This document shows positions 1-11,573 of a stretch of 34,649 bases of DNA, in pieces (position 1 is the first letter of the stretch; every line of letters starts with the position of its first letter). A program made the translations under genes and the position numbers. The stretch covers positions 1 through 34,649 of the forward strand of contig RPFO01000762.1 in NCBI GenBank assembly GCA_009746045.1, given 5' to 3'. The notes beneath the pieces are model-generated. The model was given only the letters and a program-made list of their open reading frames with translations, was not told the origin of the DNA and did no database searches. The stretch comes from Mesostigma viride (Eukaryota > Streptophyta > Mesostigmatophyceae > Mesostigmatales > Mesostigmataceae).

Positions 1-408
1 GTTATATATTGCGCGCATTGTAACGCCGGGTTCCAGCTTCATTCGATTTAGCTTGCGGCGTAGTGCTCGCCGGTTGCTCATCTGCAGCTTGAGATGCTCA
101 TATTCTTCACAGATGCGATGATATGCCACGCTGCCAGTTTTCTGAGTAACACTGTTTGCCACTTGAGTGCCGGTCCAACGAGGCACTGACAAAGGGCCGC
201 AAAAAGAATCAGGTCGCGTTCCTCATTGACCTCGCTGCCAAGCAGGACAGACAGCATCCCGAATGCTGTCACTACGGCCAGAAAAGGAATCTTGGTGTTA
301 TCCCACTTTACTGGGTCGAGGCCGTCGAACTGTGTAAATTTTTGCAGGCCTGTAGAATGTTGAATCTTTTGTCGCTTTCGTAGCTGCTGCTGTCGCGGCT
401 GCGGACAT
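1..408 (-). pseudogene. Ty1/copia-like gag remnant, truncated by the window edge
   Basis: Read on the minus strand, three short frames line up into one gag-like protein. An ATG at 408-406 opens an Ala/Thr-rich start (MSAAATAAATKATKDST). A second frame gives FDGLDPVKWDNTKIPFLAVV, and a third, running to position 1, gives EYEHLKLQMSNRRALRRKLN followed by RMKLEPGVT. The order FDG..xxW, then a Leu-rich stretch, then Arg/Leu-rich helices ending in a K-x-x-x-G-V-T turn is what I know from capsid-region proteins of copia-type LTR retrotransposons. The frame changes fall near an A/T homopolymer at about 336-345 and near 105-130, so the copy is decayed or mis-sequenced. The pol part would lie left of the window. 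Family assignment is by eye only; another retroelement gag is possible. Confidence 0.45.
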
Positions 409-412
409 GATT

Positions 413-478
413 GTCTCGGCAAGGTTAAAATCTGGTCACAACCGAGTCTCGGCAAGGTGAAAATCTGGAGACAGCCGA
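413..478. repeat. 33-bp tandem duplication upstream of the gag remnant
   Basis: Two adjacent 33-bp units (413-445 and 446-478) start with GTCTCGGCAAGGT and carry AAAATCTGG. They differ at a few positions. They lie between the gag start and the putative primer-binding site, where an LTR element has its untranslated leader. Confidence 0.8.
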
Positions 479-710
479 GAAAGCCGGAGACGCTCAATCC
501 GTAATGGTAAAGATTAAGACTAATATGCGACGATGGTTTAGAACAGCAAATACGAGGTAGAGACGATCGTCTAAATACTGGAGTTCTTGAATTTCGATAC
601 AGGGAAGCCCGTCTAGGATATGCACGACTGGCATAAAGTGCCGACGTCGGATTCAGGGAGTCAATTTGCCCGATAAATCGGACCAGTTTCAGCAATTTAG
701 TAGGCCACCC

Positions 711-722
711 CGCTCGATACCA
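711..722 (-). other. Possible LTR-retrotransposon primer-binding site
   Basis: On the minus strand this reads TGGTATCGAGCG, close to the TGGTATCAGAGC primer-binding site used by many copia elements that prime from initiator tRNA-Met. It sits about 300 bp upstream of the gag start, and the bases just before it (minus strand) end in CTGACA, compatible with an LTR ending in CA. The tRNA match is to the plant-type sequence and is imperfect. Confidence 0.35.
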
Positions 723-1190
723 TGTCAGAATGTAGGACAGGTGGCAAGGCTTAAAGATCGAATGTATATTGCTTTACTGATTTATATATTGACTTTGAGT
801 CTGCGTTCAAAACCGGTGCTGCGACAAAGGAGCATCCGAGGCTAAATGGAAAGCACTTTGCGAGGGCAAAGGTGGCGGCTCAATATTGGCCGTTGATGCA
901 CATCATTCACCACGAGATTCTAGTCTAAGACAGGTACTCTAACATGTGTGTCTGTTTTCTTTCCCTGACTTGTAAAGAGACCAGAATTAATAGCTCAACT
1001 TTAAGTGTCGCCAGACACTGCAGGTTATTACCCCACAGCGGTACACAGTATGTCTGACGCATAACTCAGGTCCATTAATGCTATCCACTGTGGGCCATAA
1101 CTACACAAATGGTCATATCTTTTTAACCAGTTGTCAGAATAAGAAAATTCCACTTGCAAAGTTGATCAGCTGAACGAGCTTGATCCAACC
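723..1190. other. Gene-free stretch, possibly the LTR of the gag element
   Basis: No credible coding frame is present. If the primer-binding site at 711-722 is right, the LTR starts at 723 (TGTCAGAATG on the plus strand) and extends rightward. TGTCAGAATA recurs at about 1133, but I cannot fix the far LTR end because only one LTR lies in the window. A TATA-like stretch (TTATATATTGAC) lies near 781. Confidence 0.25.
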
Positions 1191-1263
1191 ATGATGTCAA
1201 ATGTAGCAGAAAGTAATCATACAAGTTCCGGTATACCCGAAACTAGCACACTCAATAAAAAGA

Positions 1264-1294
1264 CTGTCAGGCATATTGGGGCATATCCTGACAG
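1264..1294. repeat. Inverted repeat at the edge of the GT minisatellite
   Basis: CTGTCAGGCATAT at 1264-1276 pairs with CATATCCTGACAG at 1282-1294, with one bulged base and a short loop. It abuts the first minisatellite unit. Confidence 0.7.
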
Positions 1295-2060
1295 TGTGTG
1301 TACTGTGTGTGCATGCCGGCCCTTGCGTGCATGGTGTGTGTACGTGTGTGTGCAGCCGCCCTTGCGTGCGCGGTGGATGTACACGTGTGTGCAGCCGCCC
1401 CTTGCGTGCGCGGTGGATGTACATGTGTGGGCAGTTGCCCCTTGCGTGCGCGGTGTATGTACATGTGTTTGCACTCGCCCCTTGCGTGCGCGGTGGATGT
1501 ACATGTGTGTGCAGCCGAACCTTGCGTGCATGGTGTGTGTACCTGTGCGTGAAGTCGCTCCTTGCGTGCATGGTGTGTGTACGTGTGTGTGCAGCCGCCC
1601 CTTGCGTGCATGGTGTATGTACATGTGAGTGCCGTTGCCCCAAGCGTGCATTGTGTGTGTAAGTGTGTGTGCAGCCGGCCCTTGCGTGCATGGTGTGTGT
1701 ACATGTGAGTGCAGCCGGCCCTTGCGTGCATGGTGTGTGTACGTGTGTGTGCAGTTGCCCCTTGCGTGCGCGGTGTATGTACGTGTGTGTGCAGCCGGCC
1801 CTTGCGTGCGCGGTGTGTGTACATGTGTGGGCAGTTGCCCCTTGCGTGCGCGGTGGATGTACGTGTGTGTGCATGCCGGCAATTGCGTGCAAGGTGTGTG
1901 TACGTGTGTGTGCAGCCGCCCCTTGCGTGCGCGGTGTATGTACGTGTGTGTGCAGCCGCCCCTTGCGTGCGCGGTGTATGTACGTGTGTGTGCAGCCGCC
2001 CCGTGGTTGCGCGGTGGATGTACATGTGAGTGCAGCCGTCCCTTCCGTGCATGGTGTGTA

Positions 2061-4813
2061 CGTGTGTGTGCAGTTGCCCCTTGCGTGCGCAGTGTATGTA
2101 CGTGTGTGTGCATGCCGGCCCTTGCGTGCATGGTGTATGTACGTGTGTGTGCAGCCGGCCCTTGCGTGCATGGTGTGTGTACATGTGTGTTCATCCTTGT
2201 CCTTGCGTGCATGGTGTATGTACATGTGGGTGCAGGCGCCCCTTGCGTGCGCGGTGGATGTACATGTGCGGGCAGTGGGTGTGTTTGCATGCCAGCAATT
2301 GCGTGCATGGTGTGTGTACGTGTGTGTGCAGCCGCCCCTTGCGTGCGCGGTGTGTGTACGTGTGTGTGCACTCGCCCCTTGCGTGCGCGGTGGATGTACA
2401 TGTGTGTGCAGCCGCCCCTTGCGTGCATGGTGTATGTAAGTGTGTGTGCAGCCGCCCCGTGGTTGCGCTGTGGATGTACATGTGAGTGCAGCCGTCCCTT
2501 CCGTGCATGGTGTGTGTACGTGTGTGTGCAGTTGCCCCTTGCGTGCGCAGTGTATGTACGTGTGTGTGCCGTTGCCCCAAGCGTGCATTGTGTGTGTAAG
2601 TGTGTGTGCAGCCGGCCCTTGCGTGCATGGTGTGTGTAGATGTGTGTTCATCCTTGTCCTTGCGTGCATGGTGTGTGTACATGTGGGTGCAGCCGCCCCT
2701 TGCGTGCGCGGTGTGTGTACGTGTGTGTGCACTCGCCCCTTGCGTGCGCGGTGGATGTACATGTGTGTGTAGCCGCCCCTTGCGTGCATGGTGTATGTAG
2801 GTGTGTGTGCAGCCGCCCCTTGCGTGCGCGGTGTATGTACGTGTGTGTGCAGCCGTCCCTTGCGTGCGCGGTGTGTGTACGTGTGTGTGCAGCCGCCCCA
2901 TGCGTGCATGGTGAGTGTAAGTGTGTGTGCAGCCGGCCCTTGCGTGCGCGGTGTGTGTACATGTGAGTGCAGCCGCCCCAAGCGTGCGCGGTGTGTGTAC
3001 ATGTGTGTGCAGTTGCCCCTTGCGTGCGCGGTGGATGTACGTGTGTGTGCATGCCGGCCCTTGCGTGCATGGTGTGTGTACGTGTGTGTGCAGCCGCCCC
3101 TTGCGTGCATGGTGGATGTACGTGTGTGTGCAGTCGCTCCTTGCGTGCATGGTGGATGTACGTGTGTGTGCAGGCGTCCCTTGCGTGCGCGGTGTGTGTG
3201 TAAGTGTGCGTGCACTCGCCCCTTGCGTGCATGGTGTGTGTACGTGTGTGTGCAACCGCCCCTTGCATGCGCGGTGTATGTACATGTGAGTGCAGCCGCT
3301 CCTTGCGTGCATGGTGGATGTACGTGTGTGTGCAGTCGCCCCTTGCGTGCGCGGTGTGTGTGTAAGTGTGCGTGCAGTCGCTCCTTGCGTGCGCGGTGGA
3401 TGTACGTGTGTGTGCAGCCGCCCCTTGCATGCGCGGTGTATGTGTAAGTGTGCGTGCACTCGCCCCTTGCGTGCATGGTGTGTGTACATGTGAGTGCAGT
3501 CGCTCCTTGCGTGCGCGGTGGATCTACGTGTGTGTGCACTTGCCCCTTGCGTGCGCGGTGGATGTACGTGTGTGTGCAGTTGCCCCTTGCGTGCATGGTG
3601 TGTGTACGTGTGTGTGCAGCCGCCCCTTGCGTGCGCGGTGTATGTACGTGTGTGTGCAGCCGCCCCTTGCGTGCGCGGTGTATGTACGTGTGTGTGCATG
3701 CCGGCCCTTGCGTGCATGGTGTGTGTACGTGTGTGTGCAGCCGCCCCTTGCATGCGCGGTGTATGTACGTGTGTGTGCAGTCGCTGCTTGCGTGCATGGT
3801 GTGTGTACGTGTGTGTGCATGCCGCCCCTTGCGTGCGCGGTGTGTGTACGTGTGTGTGCAGTTGCCCCTTGCGTGCGCGGTGGATGTACGTGTGTGTGCA
3901 CTCGCCCCTTGCGTGCGCGGTGGATGTACGTGTGTGTGCACTCGCCCCTTGCGTGCGCGGTGGATGTACGTGTGTGTGCACTCGCCCCTTGCGTGCGCGG
4001 TGGATGTACGTGTGTGTGCAGGCGTCCCTTGCGTGCGTGGTGTATGTACATGTGAGTGCCGTCGCCCCAAGCGTGCATGGTGTGTGTACGTGTGTGTGCA
4101 GTTGCCCCTTGCGTGCATGGTGTGTGTACGTGTGTGTGCAGCCGCCCCTTGCGTGCGCGGTGTATGTGTAAGTGTGCGTGCACTCGCCCCTTGCGTGCAT
4201 GGTGTGTGTACGTGTGTGTGCATGCCGGCCCTTGCGTGCATGGTGTGTGTACGTGTGTGTGCAGCCGCCCCTTGCATGCGCGGTGTATTTACACGTGTGT
4301 GCAGCCGCCCCTTGCGTGCATGGTGTATGTACATGTGAGTGCACTCGCCCCTTGCGTGCGCGGTGTATGTGCATGTGAGTGCAGTCGCTCCTTGCGTGCA
4401 TGGTGTGTGTACGTGTGTGTGCAGCCGCCCCTTGCGTGCGCGGTGTATGTACGTGTGTGTGCAGTCGCTCCTTGCGTGCATGGTGTGTGTACGTGTGTGT
4501 GCAGTTGCCCCTTGCGTGCATGGTGTGTGTACGTGTGTGTGCAGCCGCCCCTTGCATGCGCGGTGTATTTACACGTGTGTGCAGCCGCCCCTTGCGTGCA
4601 TGGTGTATGTACATGTGAGTGCAGTCGCTCCTTGCGTGCATGGTGTGTGTACGTGTGTGTGCAGCCGCCCCTTGCGTGCGCGGTGTATGTACGTGTGTGT
4701 GCAGTCGCTCCTTGCGTGCATGGTGTGTGTACGTGTGTGTGCAGTTGCCCCTTGCGTGCATGGTGTGTGTACGTGTGTGTGCAGCCGCCCCTTGCATGCG
4801 CGGTGTATTTACA
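2061..4813. repeat. Higher-order duplication inside the minisatellite, copy A
   Basis: This block recurs almost unchanged from 4814. Corresponding landmarks are offset by 2,753 bp up to about 3,290, by 2,711 bp around 3,500, and by 2,510 bp from about 4,056. Copy B has therefore lost about one unit and then about five units relative to copy A. Confidence 0.85.
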
Positions 4814-4818
4814 CGTGT
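4379..4818. repeat. 240-bp (6 x 40) higher-order repeat, left pair
   Basis: A six-unit block at 4379-4618 is repeated from 4619, the second copy being cut by the start of copy B. The block includes the distinctive TGTATTTACACG variant. Confidence 0.8.
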
Positions 4819-7328
4819 GTGTGCAGTTGCCCCTTGCGTGCGCAGTGTATGTACGTGTGTGTGCATGCCGGCCCTTGCGTGCATGGTGTATGTACGTGTG
4901 TGTGCAGCCGGCCCTTGCGTGCATGGTGTGTGTACATGTGTGTTCATCCTTGTCCTTGCGTGCATGGTGTATGTACATGTGGGTGCAGGCGCCCCTTGCG
5001 TGCGCGGTGGATGTACATGTGCGGGCAGTGGGTGTGTTTGCATGCCAGCAATTGCGTGCATGGTGTGTGTACGTGTGTGTGCAGCCGCCCCTTGCGTGCG
5101 CGGTGTGTGTACGTGTGTGTGCACTCGCCCCTTGCGTGCGCGGTGGATGTACATGTGTGTGCAGCCGCCCCTTGCGTGCATGGTGTATGTAAGTGTGTGT
5201 GCAGCCGCCCCGTGGTTGCGCTGTGGATGTACATGTGAGTGCAGCCGTCCCTTCCGTGCATGGTGTGTGTACGTGTGTGTGCAGTTGCCCCTTGCGTGCG
5301 CAGTGTATGTACGTGTGTGTGCCGTTGCCCCAAGCGTGCATTGTGTGTGTAAGTGTGTGTGCAGCCGGCCCTTGCGTGCATGGTGTGTGTAGATGTGTGT
5401 TCATCCTTGTCCTTGCGTGCATGGTGTGTGTACATGTGGGTGCAGCCGCCCCTTGCGTGCGCGGTGTGTGTACGTGTGTGTGCACTCGCCCCTTGCGTGC
5501 GCGGTGGATGTACATGTGTGTGTAGCCGCCCCTTGCGTGCATGGTGTATGTAGGTGTGTGTGCAGCCGCCCCTTGCGTGCGCGGTGTATGTACGTGTGTG
5601 TGCAGCCGTCCCTTGCGTGCGCGGTGTGTGTACGTGTGTGTGCAGCCGCCCCATGCGTGCATGGTGAGTGTAAGTGTGTGTGCAGCCGGCCCTTGCGTGC
5701 GCGGTGTGTGTACATGTGAGTGCAGCCGCCCCAAGCGTGCGCGGTGTGTGTACATGTGTGTGCAGTTGCCCCTTGCGTGCGCGGTGGATGTACGTGTGTG
5801 TGCATGCCGGCCCTTGCGTGCATGGTGTGTGTACGTGTGTGTGCAGCCGCCCCTTGCGTGCATGGTGGATGTACGTGTGTGTGCAGTCGCTCCTTGCGTG
5901 CATGGTGGATGTACGTGTGTGTGCAGGCGTCCCTTGCGTGCGCGGTGTGTGTGTAAGTGTGCGTGCACTCGCCCCTTGCGTGCATGGTGTGTGTACGTGT
6001 GTGTGCAACCGCCCCTTGCATGCGCGGTGTATGTACATGTGAGTGCAGCCGCTCCTTGCGTGCATGGTGGATGTACGTGTGCGTGCAGTCGCTCCTTGCG
6101 TGCGCGGTGGATGTACGTGTGTGTGCAGCCGCCCCTTGCATGCGCGGTGTATGTGTAAGTGTGCGTGCACTCGCCCCTTGCGTGCATGGTGTGTGTACAT
6201 GTGAGTGCAGTCGCTCCTTGCGTGCGCGGTGGATCTACGTGTGTGTGCACTTGCCCCTTGCGTGCGCGGTGTATGTACGTGTGTGTGCAGTCGCTCCTTG
6301 CGTGCATGGTGTGTGTACGTGTGTGTGCATGCCGCCCCTTGCGTGCGCGGTGTGTGTACGTGTGTGTGCAGTTGCCCCTTGCGTGCGCGGTGGATGTACG
6401 TGTGTGTGCACTCGCCCCTTGCGTGCGCGGTGGATGTACGTGTGTGTGCACTCGCCCCTTGCGTGCGCGGTGGATGTACGTGTGTGTGCACTCGCCCCTT
6501 GCGTGCGCGGTGGATGTACGTGTGTGTGCAGGCGTCCCTTGCGTGCGTGGTGTATGTACATGTGAGTGCCGTCGCCCCAAGCGTGCATGGTGTGTGTACG
6601 TGTGTGTGCAGTTGCCCCTTGCGTGCATGGTGTGTGTACGTGTGTGTGCAGCCGCCCCTTGCGTGCGCGGTGTATGTGTAAGTGTGCGTGCACTCGCCCC
6701 TTGCGTGCATGGTGTGTGTACGTGTGTGTGCATGCCGGCCCTTGCGTGCATGGTGTGTGTACGTGTGTGTGCAGCCGCCCCTTGCATGCGCGGTGTATTT
6801 ACACGTGTGTGCAGCCGCCCCTTGCGTGCATGGTGTATGTACATGTGAGTGCAGCCGCCCCTTGCGTGCGCGGTGTATGTGCATGTGAGTGCAGTCGCTC
6901 CTTGCGTGCATGGTGTGTGTACGTGTGTGTGCAGCCGCCCCTTGCGTGCGCGGTGTATGTACGTGTGTGTGCAGTCGCTCCTTGCGTGCATGGTGTGTGT
7001 ACGTGTGTGTGCAGTTGCCCCTTGCGTGCATGGTGTGTGTACGTGTGTGTGCAGCCGCCCCTTGCATGCGCGGTGTATTTACACGTGTGTGCAGCCGCCC
7101 CTTGCGTGCATGGTGTATGTACATGTGAGTGCAGTCGCTCCTTGCGTGCATGGTGTGTGTACGTGTGTGTGCAGCCGCCCCTTGCGTGCGCGGTGTATGT
7201 ACGTGTGTGTGCAGTCGCTCCTTGCGTGCATGGTGTGTGTACGTGTGTGTGCAGTTGCCCCTTGCGTGCATGGTGTGTGTACGTGTGTGTGCAGCCGCCC
7301 CTTGCATGCGCGGTGTATTTACACGTGT
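4814..7328. repeat. Higher-order duplication inside the minisatellite, copy B
   Basis: Second copy of 2061-4813. The variant units appear in the same order, including rare ones such as the GCGGGCAGTGGGTGTGTTTG variant near 5,023 (counterpart near 2,270). This implies one recent multi-kilobase duplication rather than unit-by-unit homogenisation. Confidence 0.85.
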
Positions 7329-7368
7329 GTGCAGCCGCCCCTTGCGTGCATGGTGTATGTACATGTGA
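6889..7368. repeat. 240-bp (6 x 40) higher-order repeat, right pair
   Basis: The same six-unit block as at 4379 occurs twice in tandem, at 6889-7128 and 7129-7368, both complete. It arose before the 2.5-2.75 kb duplication or was extended after it. Confidence 0.8.
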
Positions 7369-7861
7369 GTGCAGCCGGCCCCTTGCGTGCATGGTGTATG
7401 TACATGTGTGTGCAGCCGCCCCTTGCGTGCATGGTGTATGTACATGTGAGTGCAGCCGGCCCCTTGCGTGCATGGTGTATGTACGTGTGTGTGCAACCGC
7501 CCCTTGCGTGCATGGTGTGTGTACATGTGAGTGCAGTCGCTCCTTGCGTGCGCGGTGGATGTACGTGTGTGTGCACTTGCCCCTTGCGTGCGCGGTGGAT
7601 GTACGTGTGTGTGCATGCCGGCCCTTTCGTGCATGGTGTGTGTACGTGTGTGTGCATCCGGCCCTTGCGTGCATGGTGTGTGTACATGTGAGTGCAGTCG
7701 CTCCTTGCGTGCTCGGTGTGTGTACGTGTGTGTGCAGCCGCCCCTTGCGTGCATGTACATGTTTGAAGAAATAAGCAATAGTGAATGGAATAGTAAAAAG
7801 AAAATCATTCCAGCATATGTATGTACAAGTTTTTAGTAGTACACTATGACTATCGTCAAAC

Positions 7862-10500
7862 ATAACAATTTTCTATATTTTCATACACACACGAACAACA
7901 CACCCAACACACACACGCTATGTTTGCACCCAAGACACACACCAACACCTAAAAACAAGACACCAACACACAAGACACCCAACACACACCCAAGACACAC
8001 AATCACACACACGCAACACACACAGAACACACCTAAGTAACACACAACACACATGTACATCCCTCCCCCCCCACACACAACACCAACACATGACAATTAT
8101 AACATGCCACAACACACACACTGACACACATGCCCCAACACACACACACATGCCCCAACACACACACACATGCCCCAACACTGCACACACAACAACACCC
8201 AAACACACACCACACACACACAAGACACCCAACACACATACCGAAAACACGCACACACAACACCTACTAAAAACAAGACACCAACACACAAGACACCCAA
8301 CACACACCCAACACACACACACACAATGTTTGCACCCACGACACACACACCCAACACCTAAAAATAAGACACCAACACACAAGACACCCAACACACACTT
8401 AACACACACACACACAATGTTTGCACCCACGACACACACACCAACACCTAAAAATAAGACACCAACACACAACACACGTACACGTACATCCCCCCCCCCC
8501 CACAACACCAACACATGACAAATAACATGCAAACAACACACCACACAACACGTACACACACACGCAACACACACCTAGGTCAATCACACACAACACACAC
8601 AAAACACACCTAAGTCACACACAACACACACGTACACCCCCCCACACACACCCAATACCAACACACAAGACACTTGGCATCCCCCCCCCACACCCACACA
8701 CCCACACCCACACCCACACCACACATCCAACACACACAACACACACAAAAGACACACAACACACATACCCGACACACACACACGCACCCAACGTACACAC
8801 ACACACAACACCTACTAAAAACAAGACACCAACACACAAGACACCCAACACACACCCAAGACACACAATCACACACACAACACACACAGAACACACCTAA
8901 GTAACAAACAACACACACGTACATCCCCCCCCCCCACACAACACCAACACATGACAATTAACATGCCACAACACACTGACACACATGCCCCAACACACAC
9001 ACACATGCCCCAACACACACACACACATGCCCCAACACTGCACACACAACAACACCCAAACACACACCACACACACAAAAGACACACAACACACATACCG
9101 AAAACACGCACACACAACACCTACTAAAAACAAGACACCAACACACAAGACACCCAACACACACCCAACACACACACACACACAATGTTTGCACCCACGA
9201 CACCCACACCCAAGACACACACATAACACACCTAAGTAACACACAACACACACGTACATCCCCCCCCACACACACAACACCAACACACGACAATTAACAT
9301 GCCATAACACACACACTGACACACATGCCCCAACACACACACATGCCCCAACACTGCATGCACACACAACAACACCCAAACACACACCACACACACAAAG
9401 ACACCCAACACACATACCGAAAACACGCACACACAACACCTACTAAAAACAAGACACCAACACACAAGACACCCAACACACACCCAACACACACACACAC
9501 ACACACACAATGTTTGCACCCACGACACAAACACCCAACACCTAAAAATAAGACACCAACACACAAGACACCCAACACACACTTAACACACACACACACA
9601 ATGTTTGCACCCACGACACACACACCAACACCTAAAAATAAGACACCAACACACAACACACGTACACGTACATCCCCCCCCCCACAACACCAACACATGA
9701 CAATTAACATGCAAACAACACACCACACAACACATACACACACGCAACACACACCTAGGTCAATCACACACAACACACACAAAACACACCTAAGTCACAC
9801 ACAACACACACGTACACCCCCCACACACACCCAATACCAACACACAAGACACTTGGCACCCCCCCCCACACCCACACACCCACACCCACACCCACACCAC
9901 ACATCCAACACACACAACACACACAAAAGACACTTAAGTCACACACAACACACACATAACACACCTAAGTCACACACAACACACACGTCCATCCCCCCCC
10001 CACACTCAACACCAATACATGACAATTAACATGCACACAACACACACAGGCACACGCCCCAACACACACACACACACACACACACAACATACATACACAG
10101 AGCACACACACACGCCCCAACACACACAACACACACAAAAGACACCCAACACACATACCGAACACACACACACACACACTATGTTTGCACCCGACATACA
10201 CACACCCAACACCTACTAAAAACAAGACACCAACACACAAGACACCCTACACACACAACACACACACACACAACACATATCCAACACAAACAACACACAC
10301 ACCTAAGTCACACACACAACACACCTACTAAGACACACACACAACACACATGTACCTCCCCCCCCCCACACCCAACATCAACACACAAGACACTTTGCAC
10401 ACACCCTACACCCCCCACACCTTTATGAATGCACCCAACACACACACAACACACACGCCCCAACACACATACCCAACATTCACCCAACACACCCAACATA
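7862..10500. repeat. A+C-only CA-rich satellite with nested longer repeats
   Basis: The plus strand is almost free of G and T apart from a few fixed words (ATGTTTGCACCC, ACATGACAATTAACATG, CACCTAAGTCACAC, CACGTACATCC) that recur at intervals. CA runs alternate with C runs of 7-10. A larger block at about 8170-8750 recurs at about 9350-9935, roughly 1.18 kb on. For example, CCAATACCAACACACAAGAC occurs near 8652 and 9831. Open frames here are low-complexity His/Thr or Cys/Val artefacts. The 99 bp between this array and the preceding minisatellite (7763-7861) is AT-rich with no gene. Confidence 0.95.
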
Positions 10501-10513
10501 TAAGGGTAAACAT

Positions 10514-10545
10514 GGTTTAGGAGTGTAGGGGTTTAGGGTTTAAGG
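10514..10545 (+). repeat. Short telomere-like TTTAGGG patch
   Basis: The sequence GGGTTTAGGGTTTA at 10528-10541, preceded by GGTTTAGGAG at 10514, gives about two units of the plant-type telomere repeat TTTAGGG. It lies just after the CA satellite. It is too short to be a functional telomere and could be chance. Confidence 0.4.
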
Positions 10546-10546
10546 C

Positions 10547-10858
10547 CTACCATACACCCGTATGTAAAAATGCAACAACACGCCAAGTCATCCGCCACCA
10601 TGCAAAAATATATAAACACAACTGGTCATCCTCAACAATAATAGTACCTAATCCGCACTTGGCACTTGTCCAGTTTCGTAAGTCCAACGGCCGTTGGCTT
10701 TGAGAAATTAAGATATGCGAACTGCGCCATTCAGCCAAGCTAAAGTATAGGCTGATTGCCCTGTATGTAATGTAGTAGTAAGGTGAACGAACGTCGACAA
10801 AAAAACACATGGGACATACAAACACCAATTTTACACAGTTATGTTTGGAATGACGTAC
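10547..10858 (-). other. Probable intron and 3' end of the transposase-like gene
   Basis: A GTACGT donor (minus strand, 10858-10853) follows the last recognisable exon. The minus frame stays open to 10547 but has no family resemblance here. A terminal exon may begin after GGATTAG near 10645, but I cannot fix its frame. A CCAACGGCCGTTGG palindrome lies inside at 10684. Confidence 0.35.
10684..10697. repeat. Interspersed palindrome CCAACGGCCGTTGG
   Basis: Perfect 14-bp palindrome, leftmost member of the family in the window. It lies in the putative last intron of the transposase-like gene and is followed by CTTTGAGAAA, the usual GAAA-type right flank. Confidence 0.9.
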
Positions 10859-11526
10859 CGTAATTTCGGCGTCCACCTTCTTCGCAATTGTGAACCAGCC
10901 CTGTCGCGTGTTGTCCGGATGTCCTTCCCACTTGCCCTTCGTGACCTTTGCGACGCTCAGGTAGCACACGATTGCAGTTAAGGGTTCTCGGTCGTCTGGG
11001 TTCCAGAAGAAGCGTCGGGCGTCCGATCCGGAGGAGGAGCACCTCTCGAAGTATTTTACGTACATTACCCAGTTGCCTTTCTTAAAAACCTCGCCCCCCC
11101 CCCGGTATGTTTGTTTAAACACTCATCCTTGTCGAGTTGGTGGGCGACTCGAACAACTTTCGCCAACCAGTACGGGTGGTCGGGCACATGGTCCTTGTGC
11201 CCCCTCTCAGATGCGACTGCGACGGCCTCCCCCTCCTGCAAACCACGCCCCAACTCGTTTCTTGCCGTTTGAAGGTGGTTCAGGCGGGTTCCCGGATATC
11301 GCGTGGGGTTCCGCGACTTACTCGCCTGGAGTTTTACAGTCCACGACGAGCTGCTCCAATCATTTGGGCATGTCCTCCACTTGCCCTCTCGGCACTCCGC
11401 ACAACTGAAGCATGAAAAACGCCTGAGCTGAACCACCTCGACCTGCTCGCCCTTTTTGTCCAGTCGCCACTGGTGTGCCGTGGAGATATCTCGGATCGGG
11501 CCTCGCTCCTTACCGGACGTGGGAAT
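10859..11526 (-). CDS. Transposase-like gene, exon 3 (Cys-rich C-terminal part, one frameshift)
   Basis: Minus-strand exon bounded by a TACAATTGCAG acceptor (at 11527) and a GTACGT donor (10858). It opens with IPTSGKERGPIRDIS and contains a Cys cluster at exon residues 39-53 (C-x2-C-x2-C-x7-C), then EGEAVAVA and YWLAKVV. After a C10 run on the plus strand (11094-11103) the homologous reading continues one frame over as GEVFKKGNWVMYVKYFERC and GWFTIAKKVDAEIT. The exon is 668 bp, one base short of a multiple of three, while both ends are in phase 0. This fits a single lost base at the homopolymer. The order (Cys-rich patch, then YWL, then a Gly/Trp/Tyr-rich end) fits the C-terminus of the family recognised in exons 1-2. 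Confidence 0.6.
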
Positions 11527-11573
11527 CTGCAATTGTAAATCCATGAAACAACATCACAGCACATTTCCCAACT

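Larger units (their letters stand above)
1295..7762. repeat. 40-bp GT-rich minisatellite, about 160 units
   Basis: The basic unit is 40 bp: CTTGCGTGC, then a variable RYGG, TGTATGTAC/TGGATGTAC, then GTGTGTGTGCA, then a variable NNCGCCC block. Four near-perfect consecutive copies are visible at 3901-4020. Units vary at a few fixed positions (CATGG or CGCGG; GTGTGT, GTATGT or GGATGT; GCAGCCG, GCACTCG, GCAGTTG, GCATGCCGG). Because 40 is not a multiple of three and stops are rare, long frames open in several phases on both strands. The resulting Cys/Val-rich and His/Thr-rich conceptual proteins of up to about 1,090 residues should not be taken as genes. Confidence 0.95.

Noticed and set aside
1197-7808. 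Minus-strand open frames of about 900-1,090 codons with His/Thr/Arg-rich repeats (HTRTHTMHARG)
   Set aside because: They are a by-product of a 40-bp repeat lacking stops. Several frames on both strands are open equally, and the repeat unit is not a multiple of three, so the protein changes register each unit.
7846-10240. Many short frames in the CA satellite (HTQHTQNTPK and CVCVGVVCV types)
   Set aside because: Low-complexity translation of CA/GT repeats with no start context or conservation.
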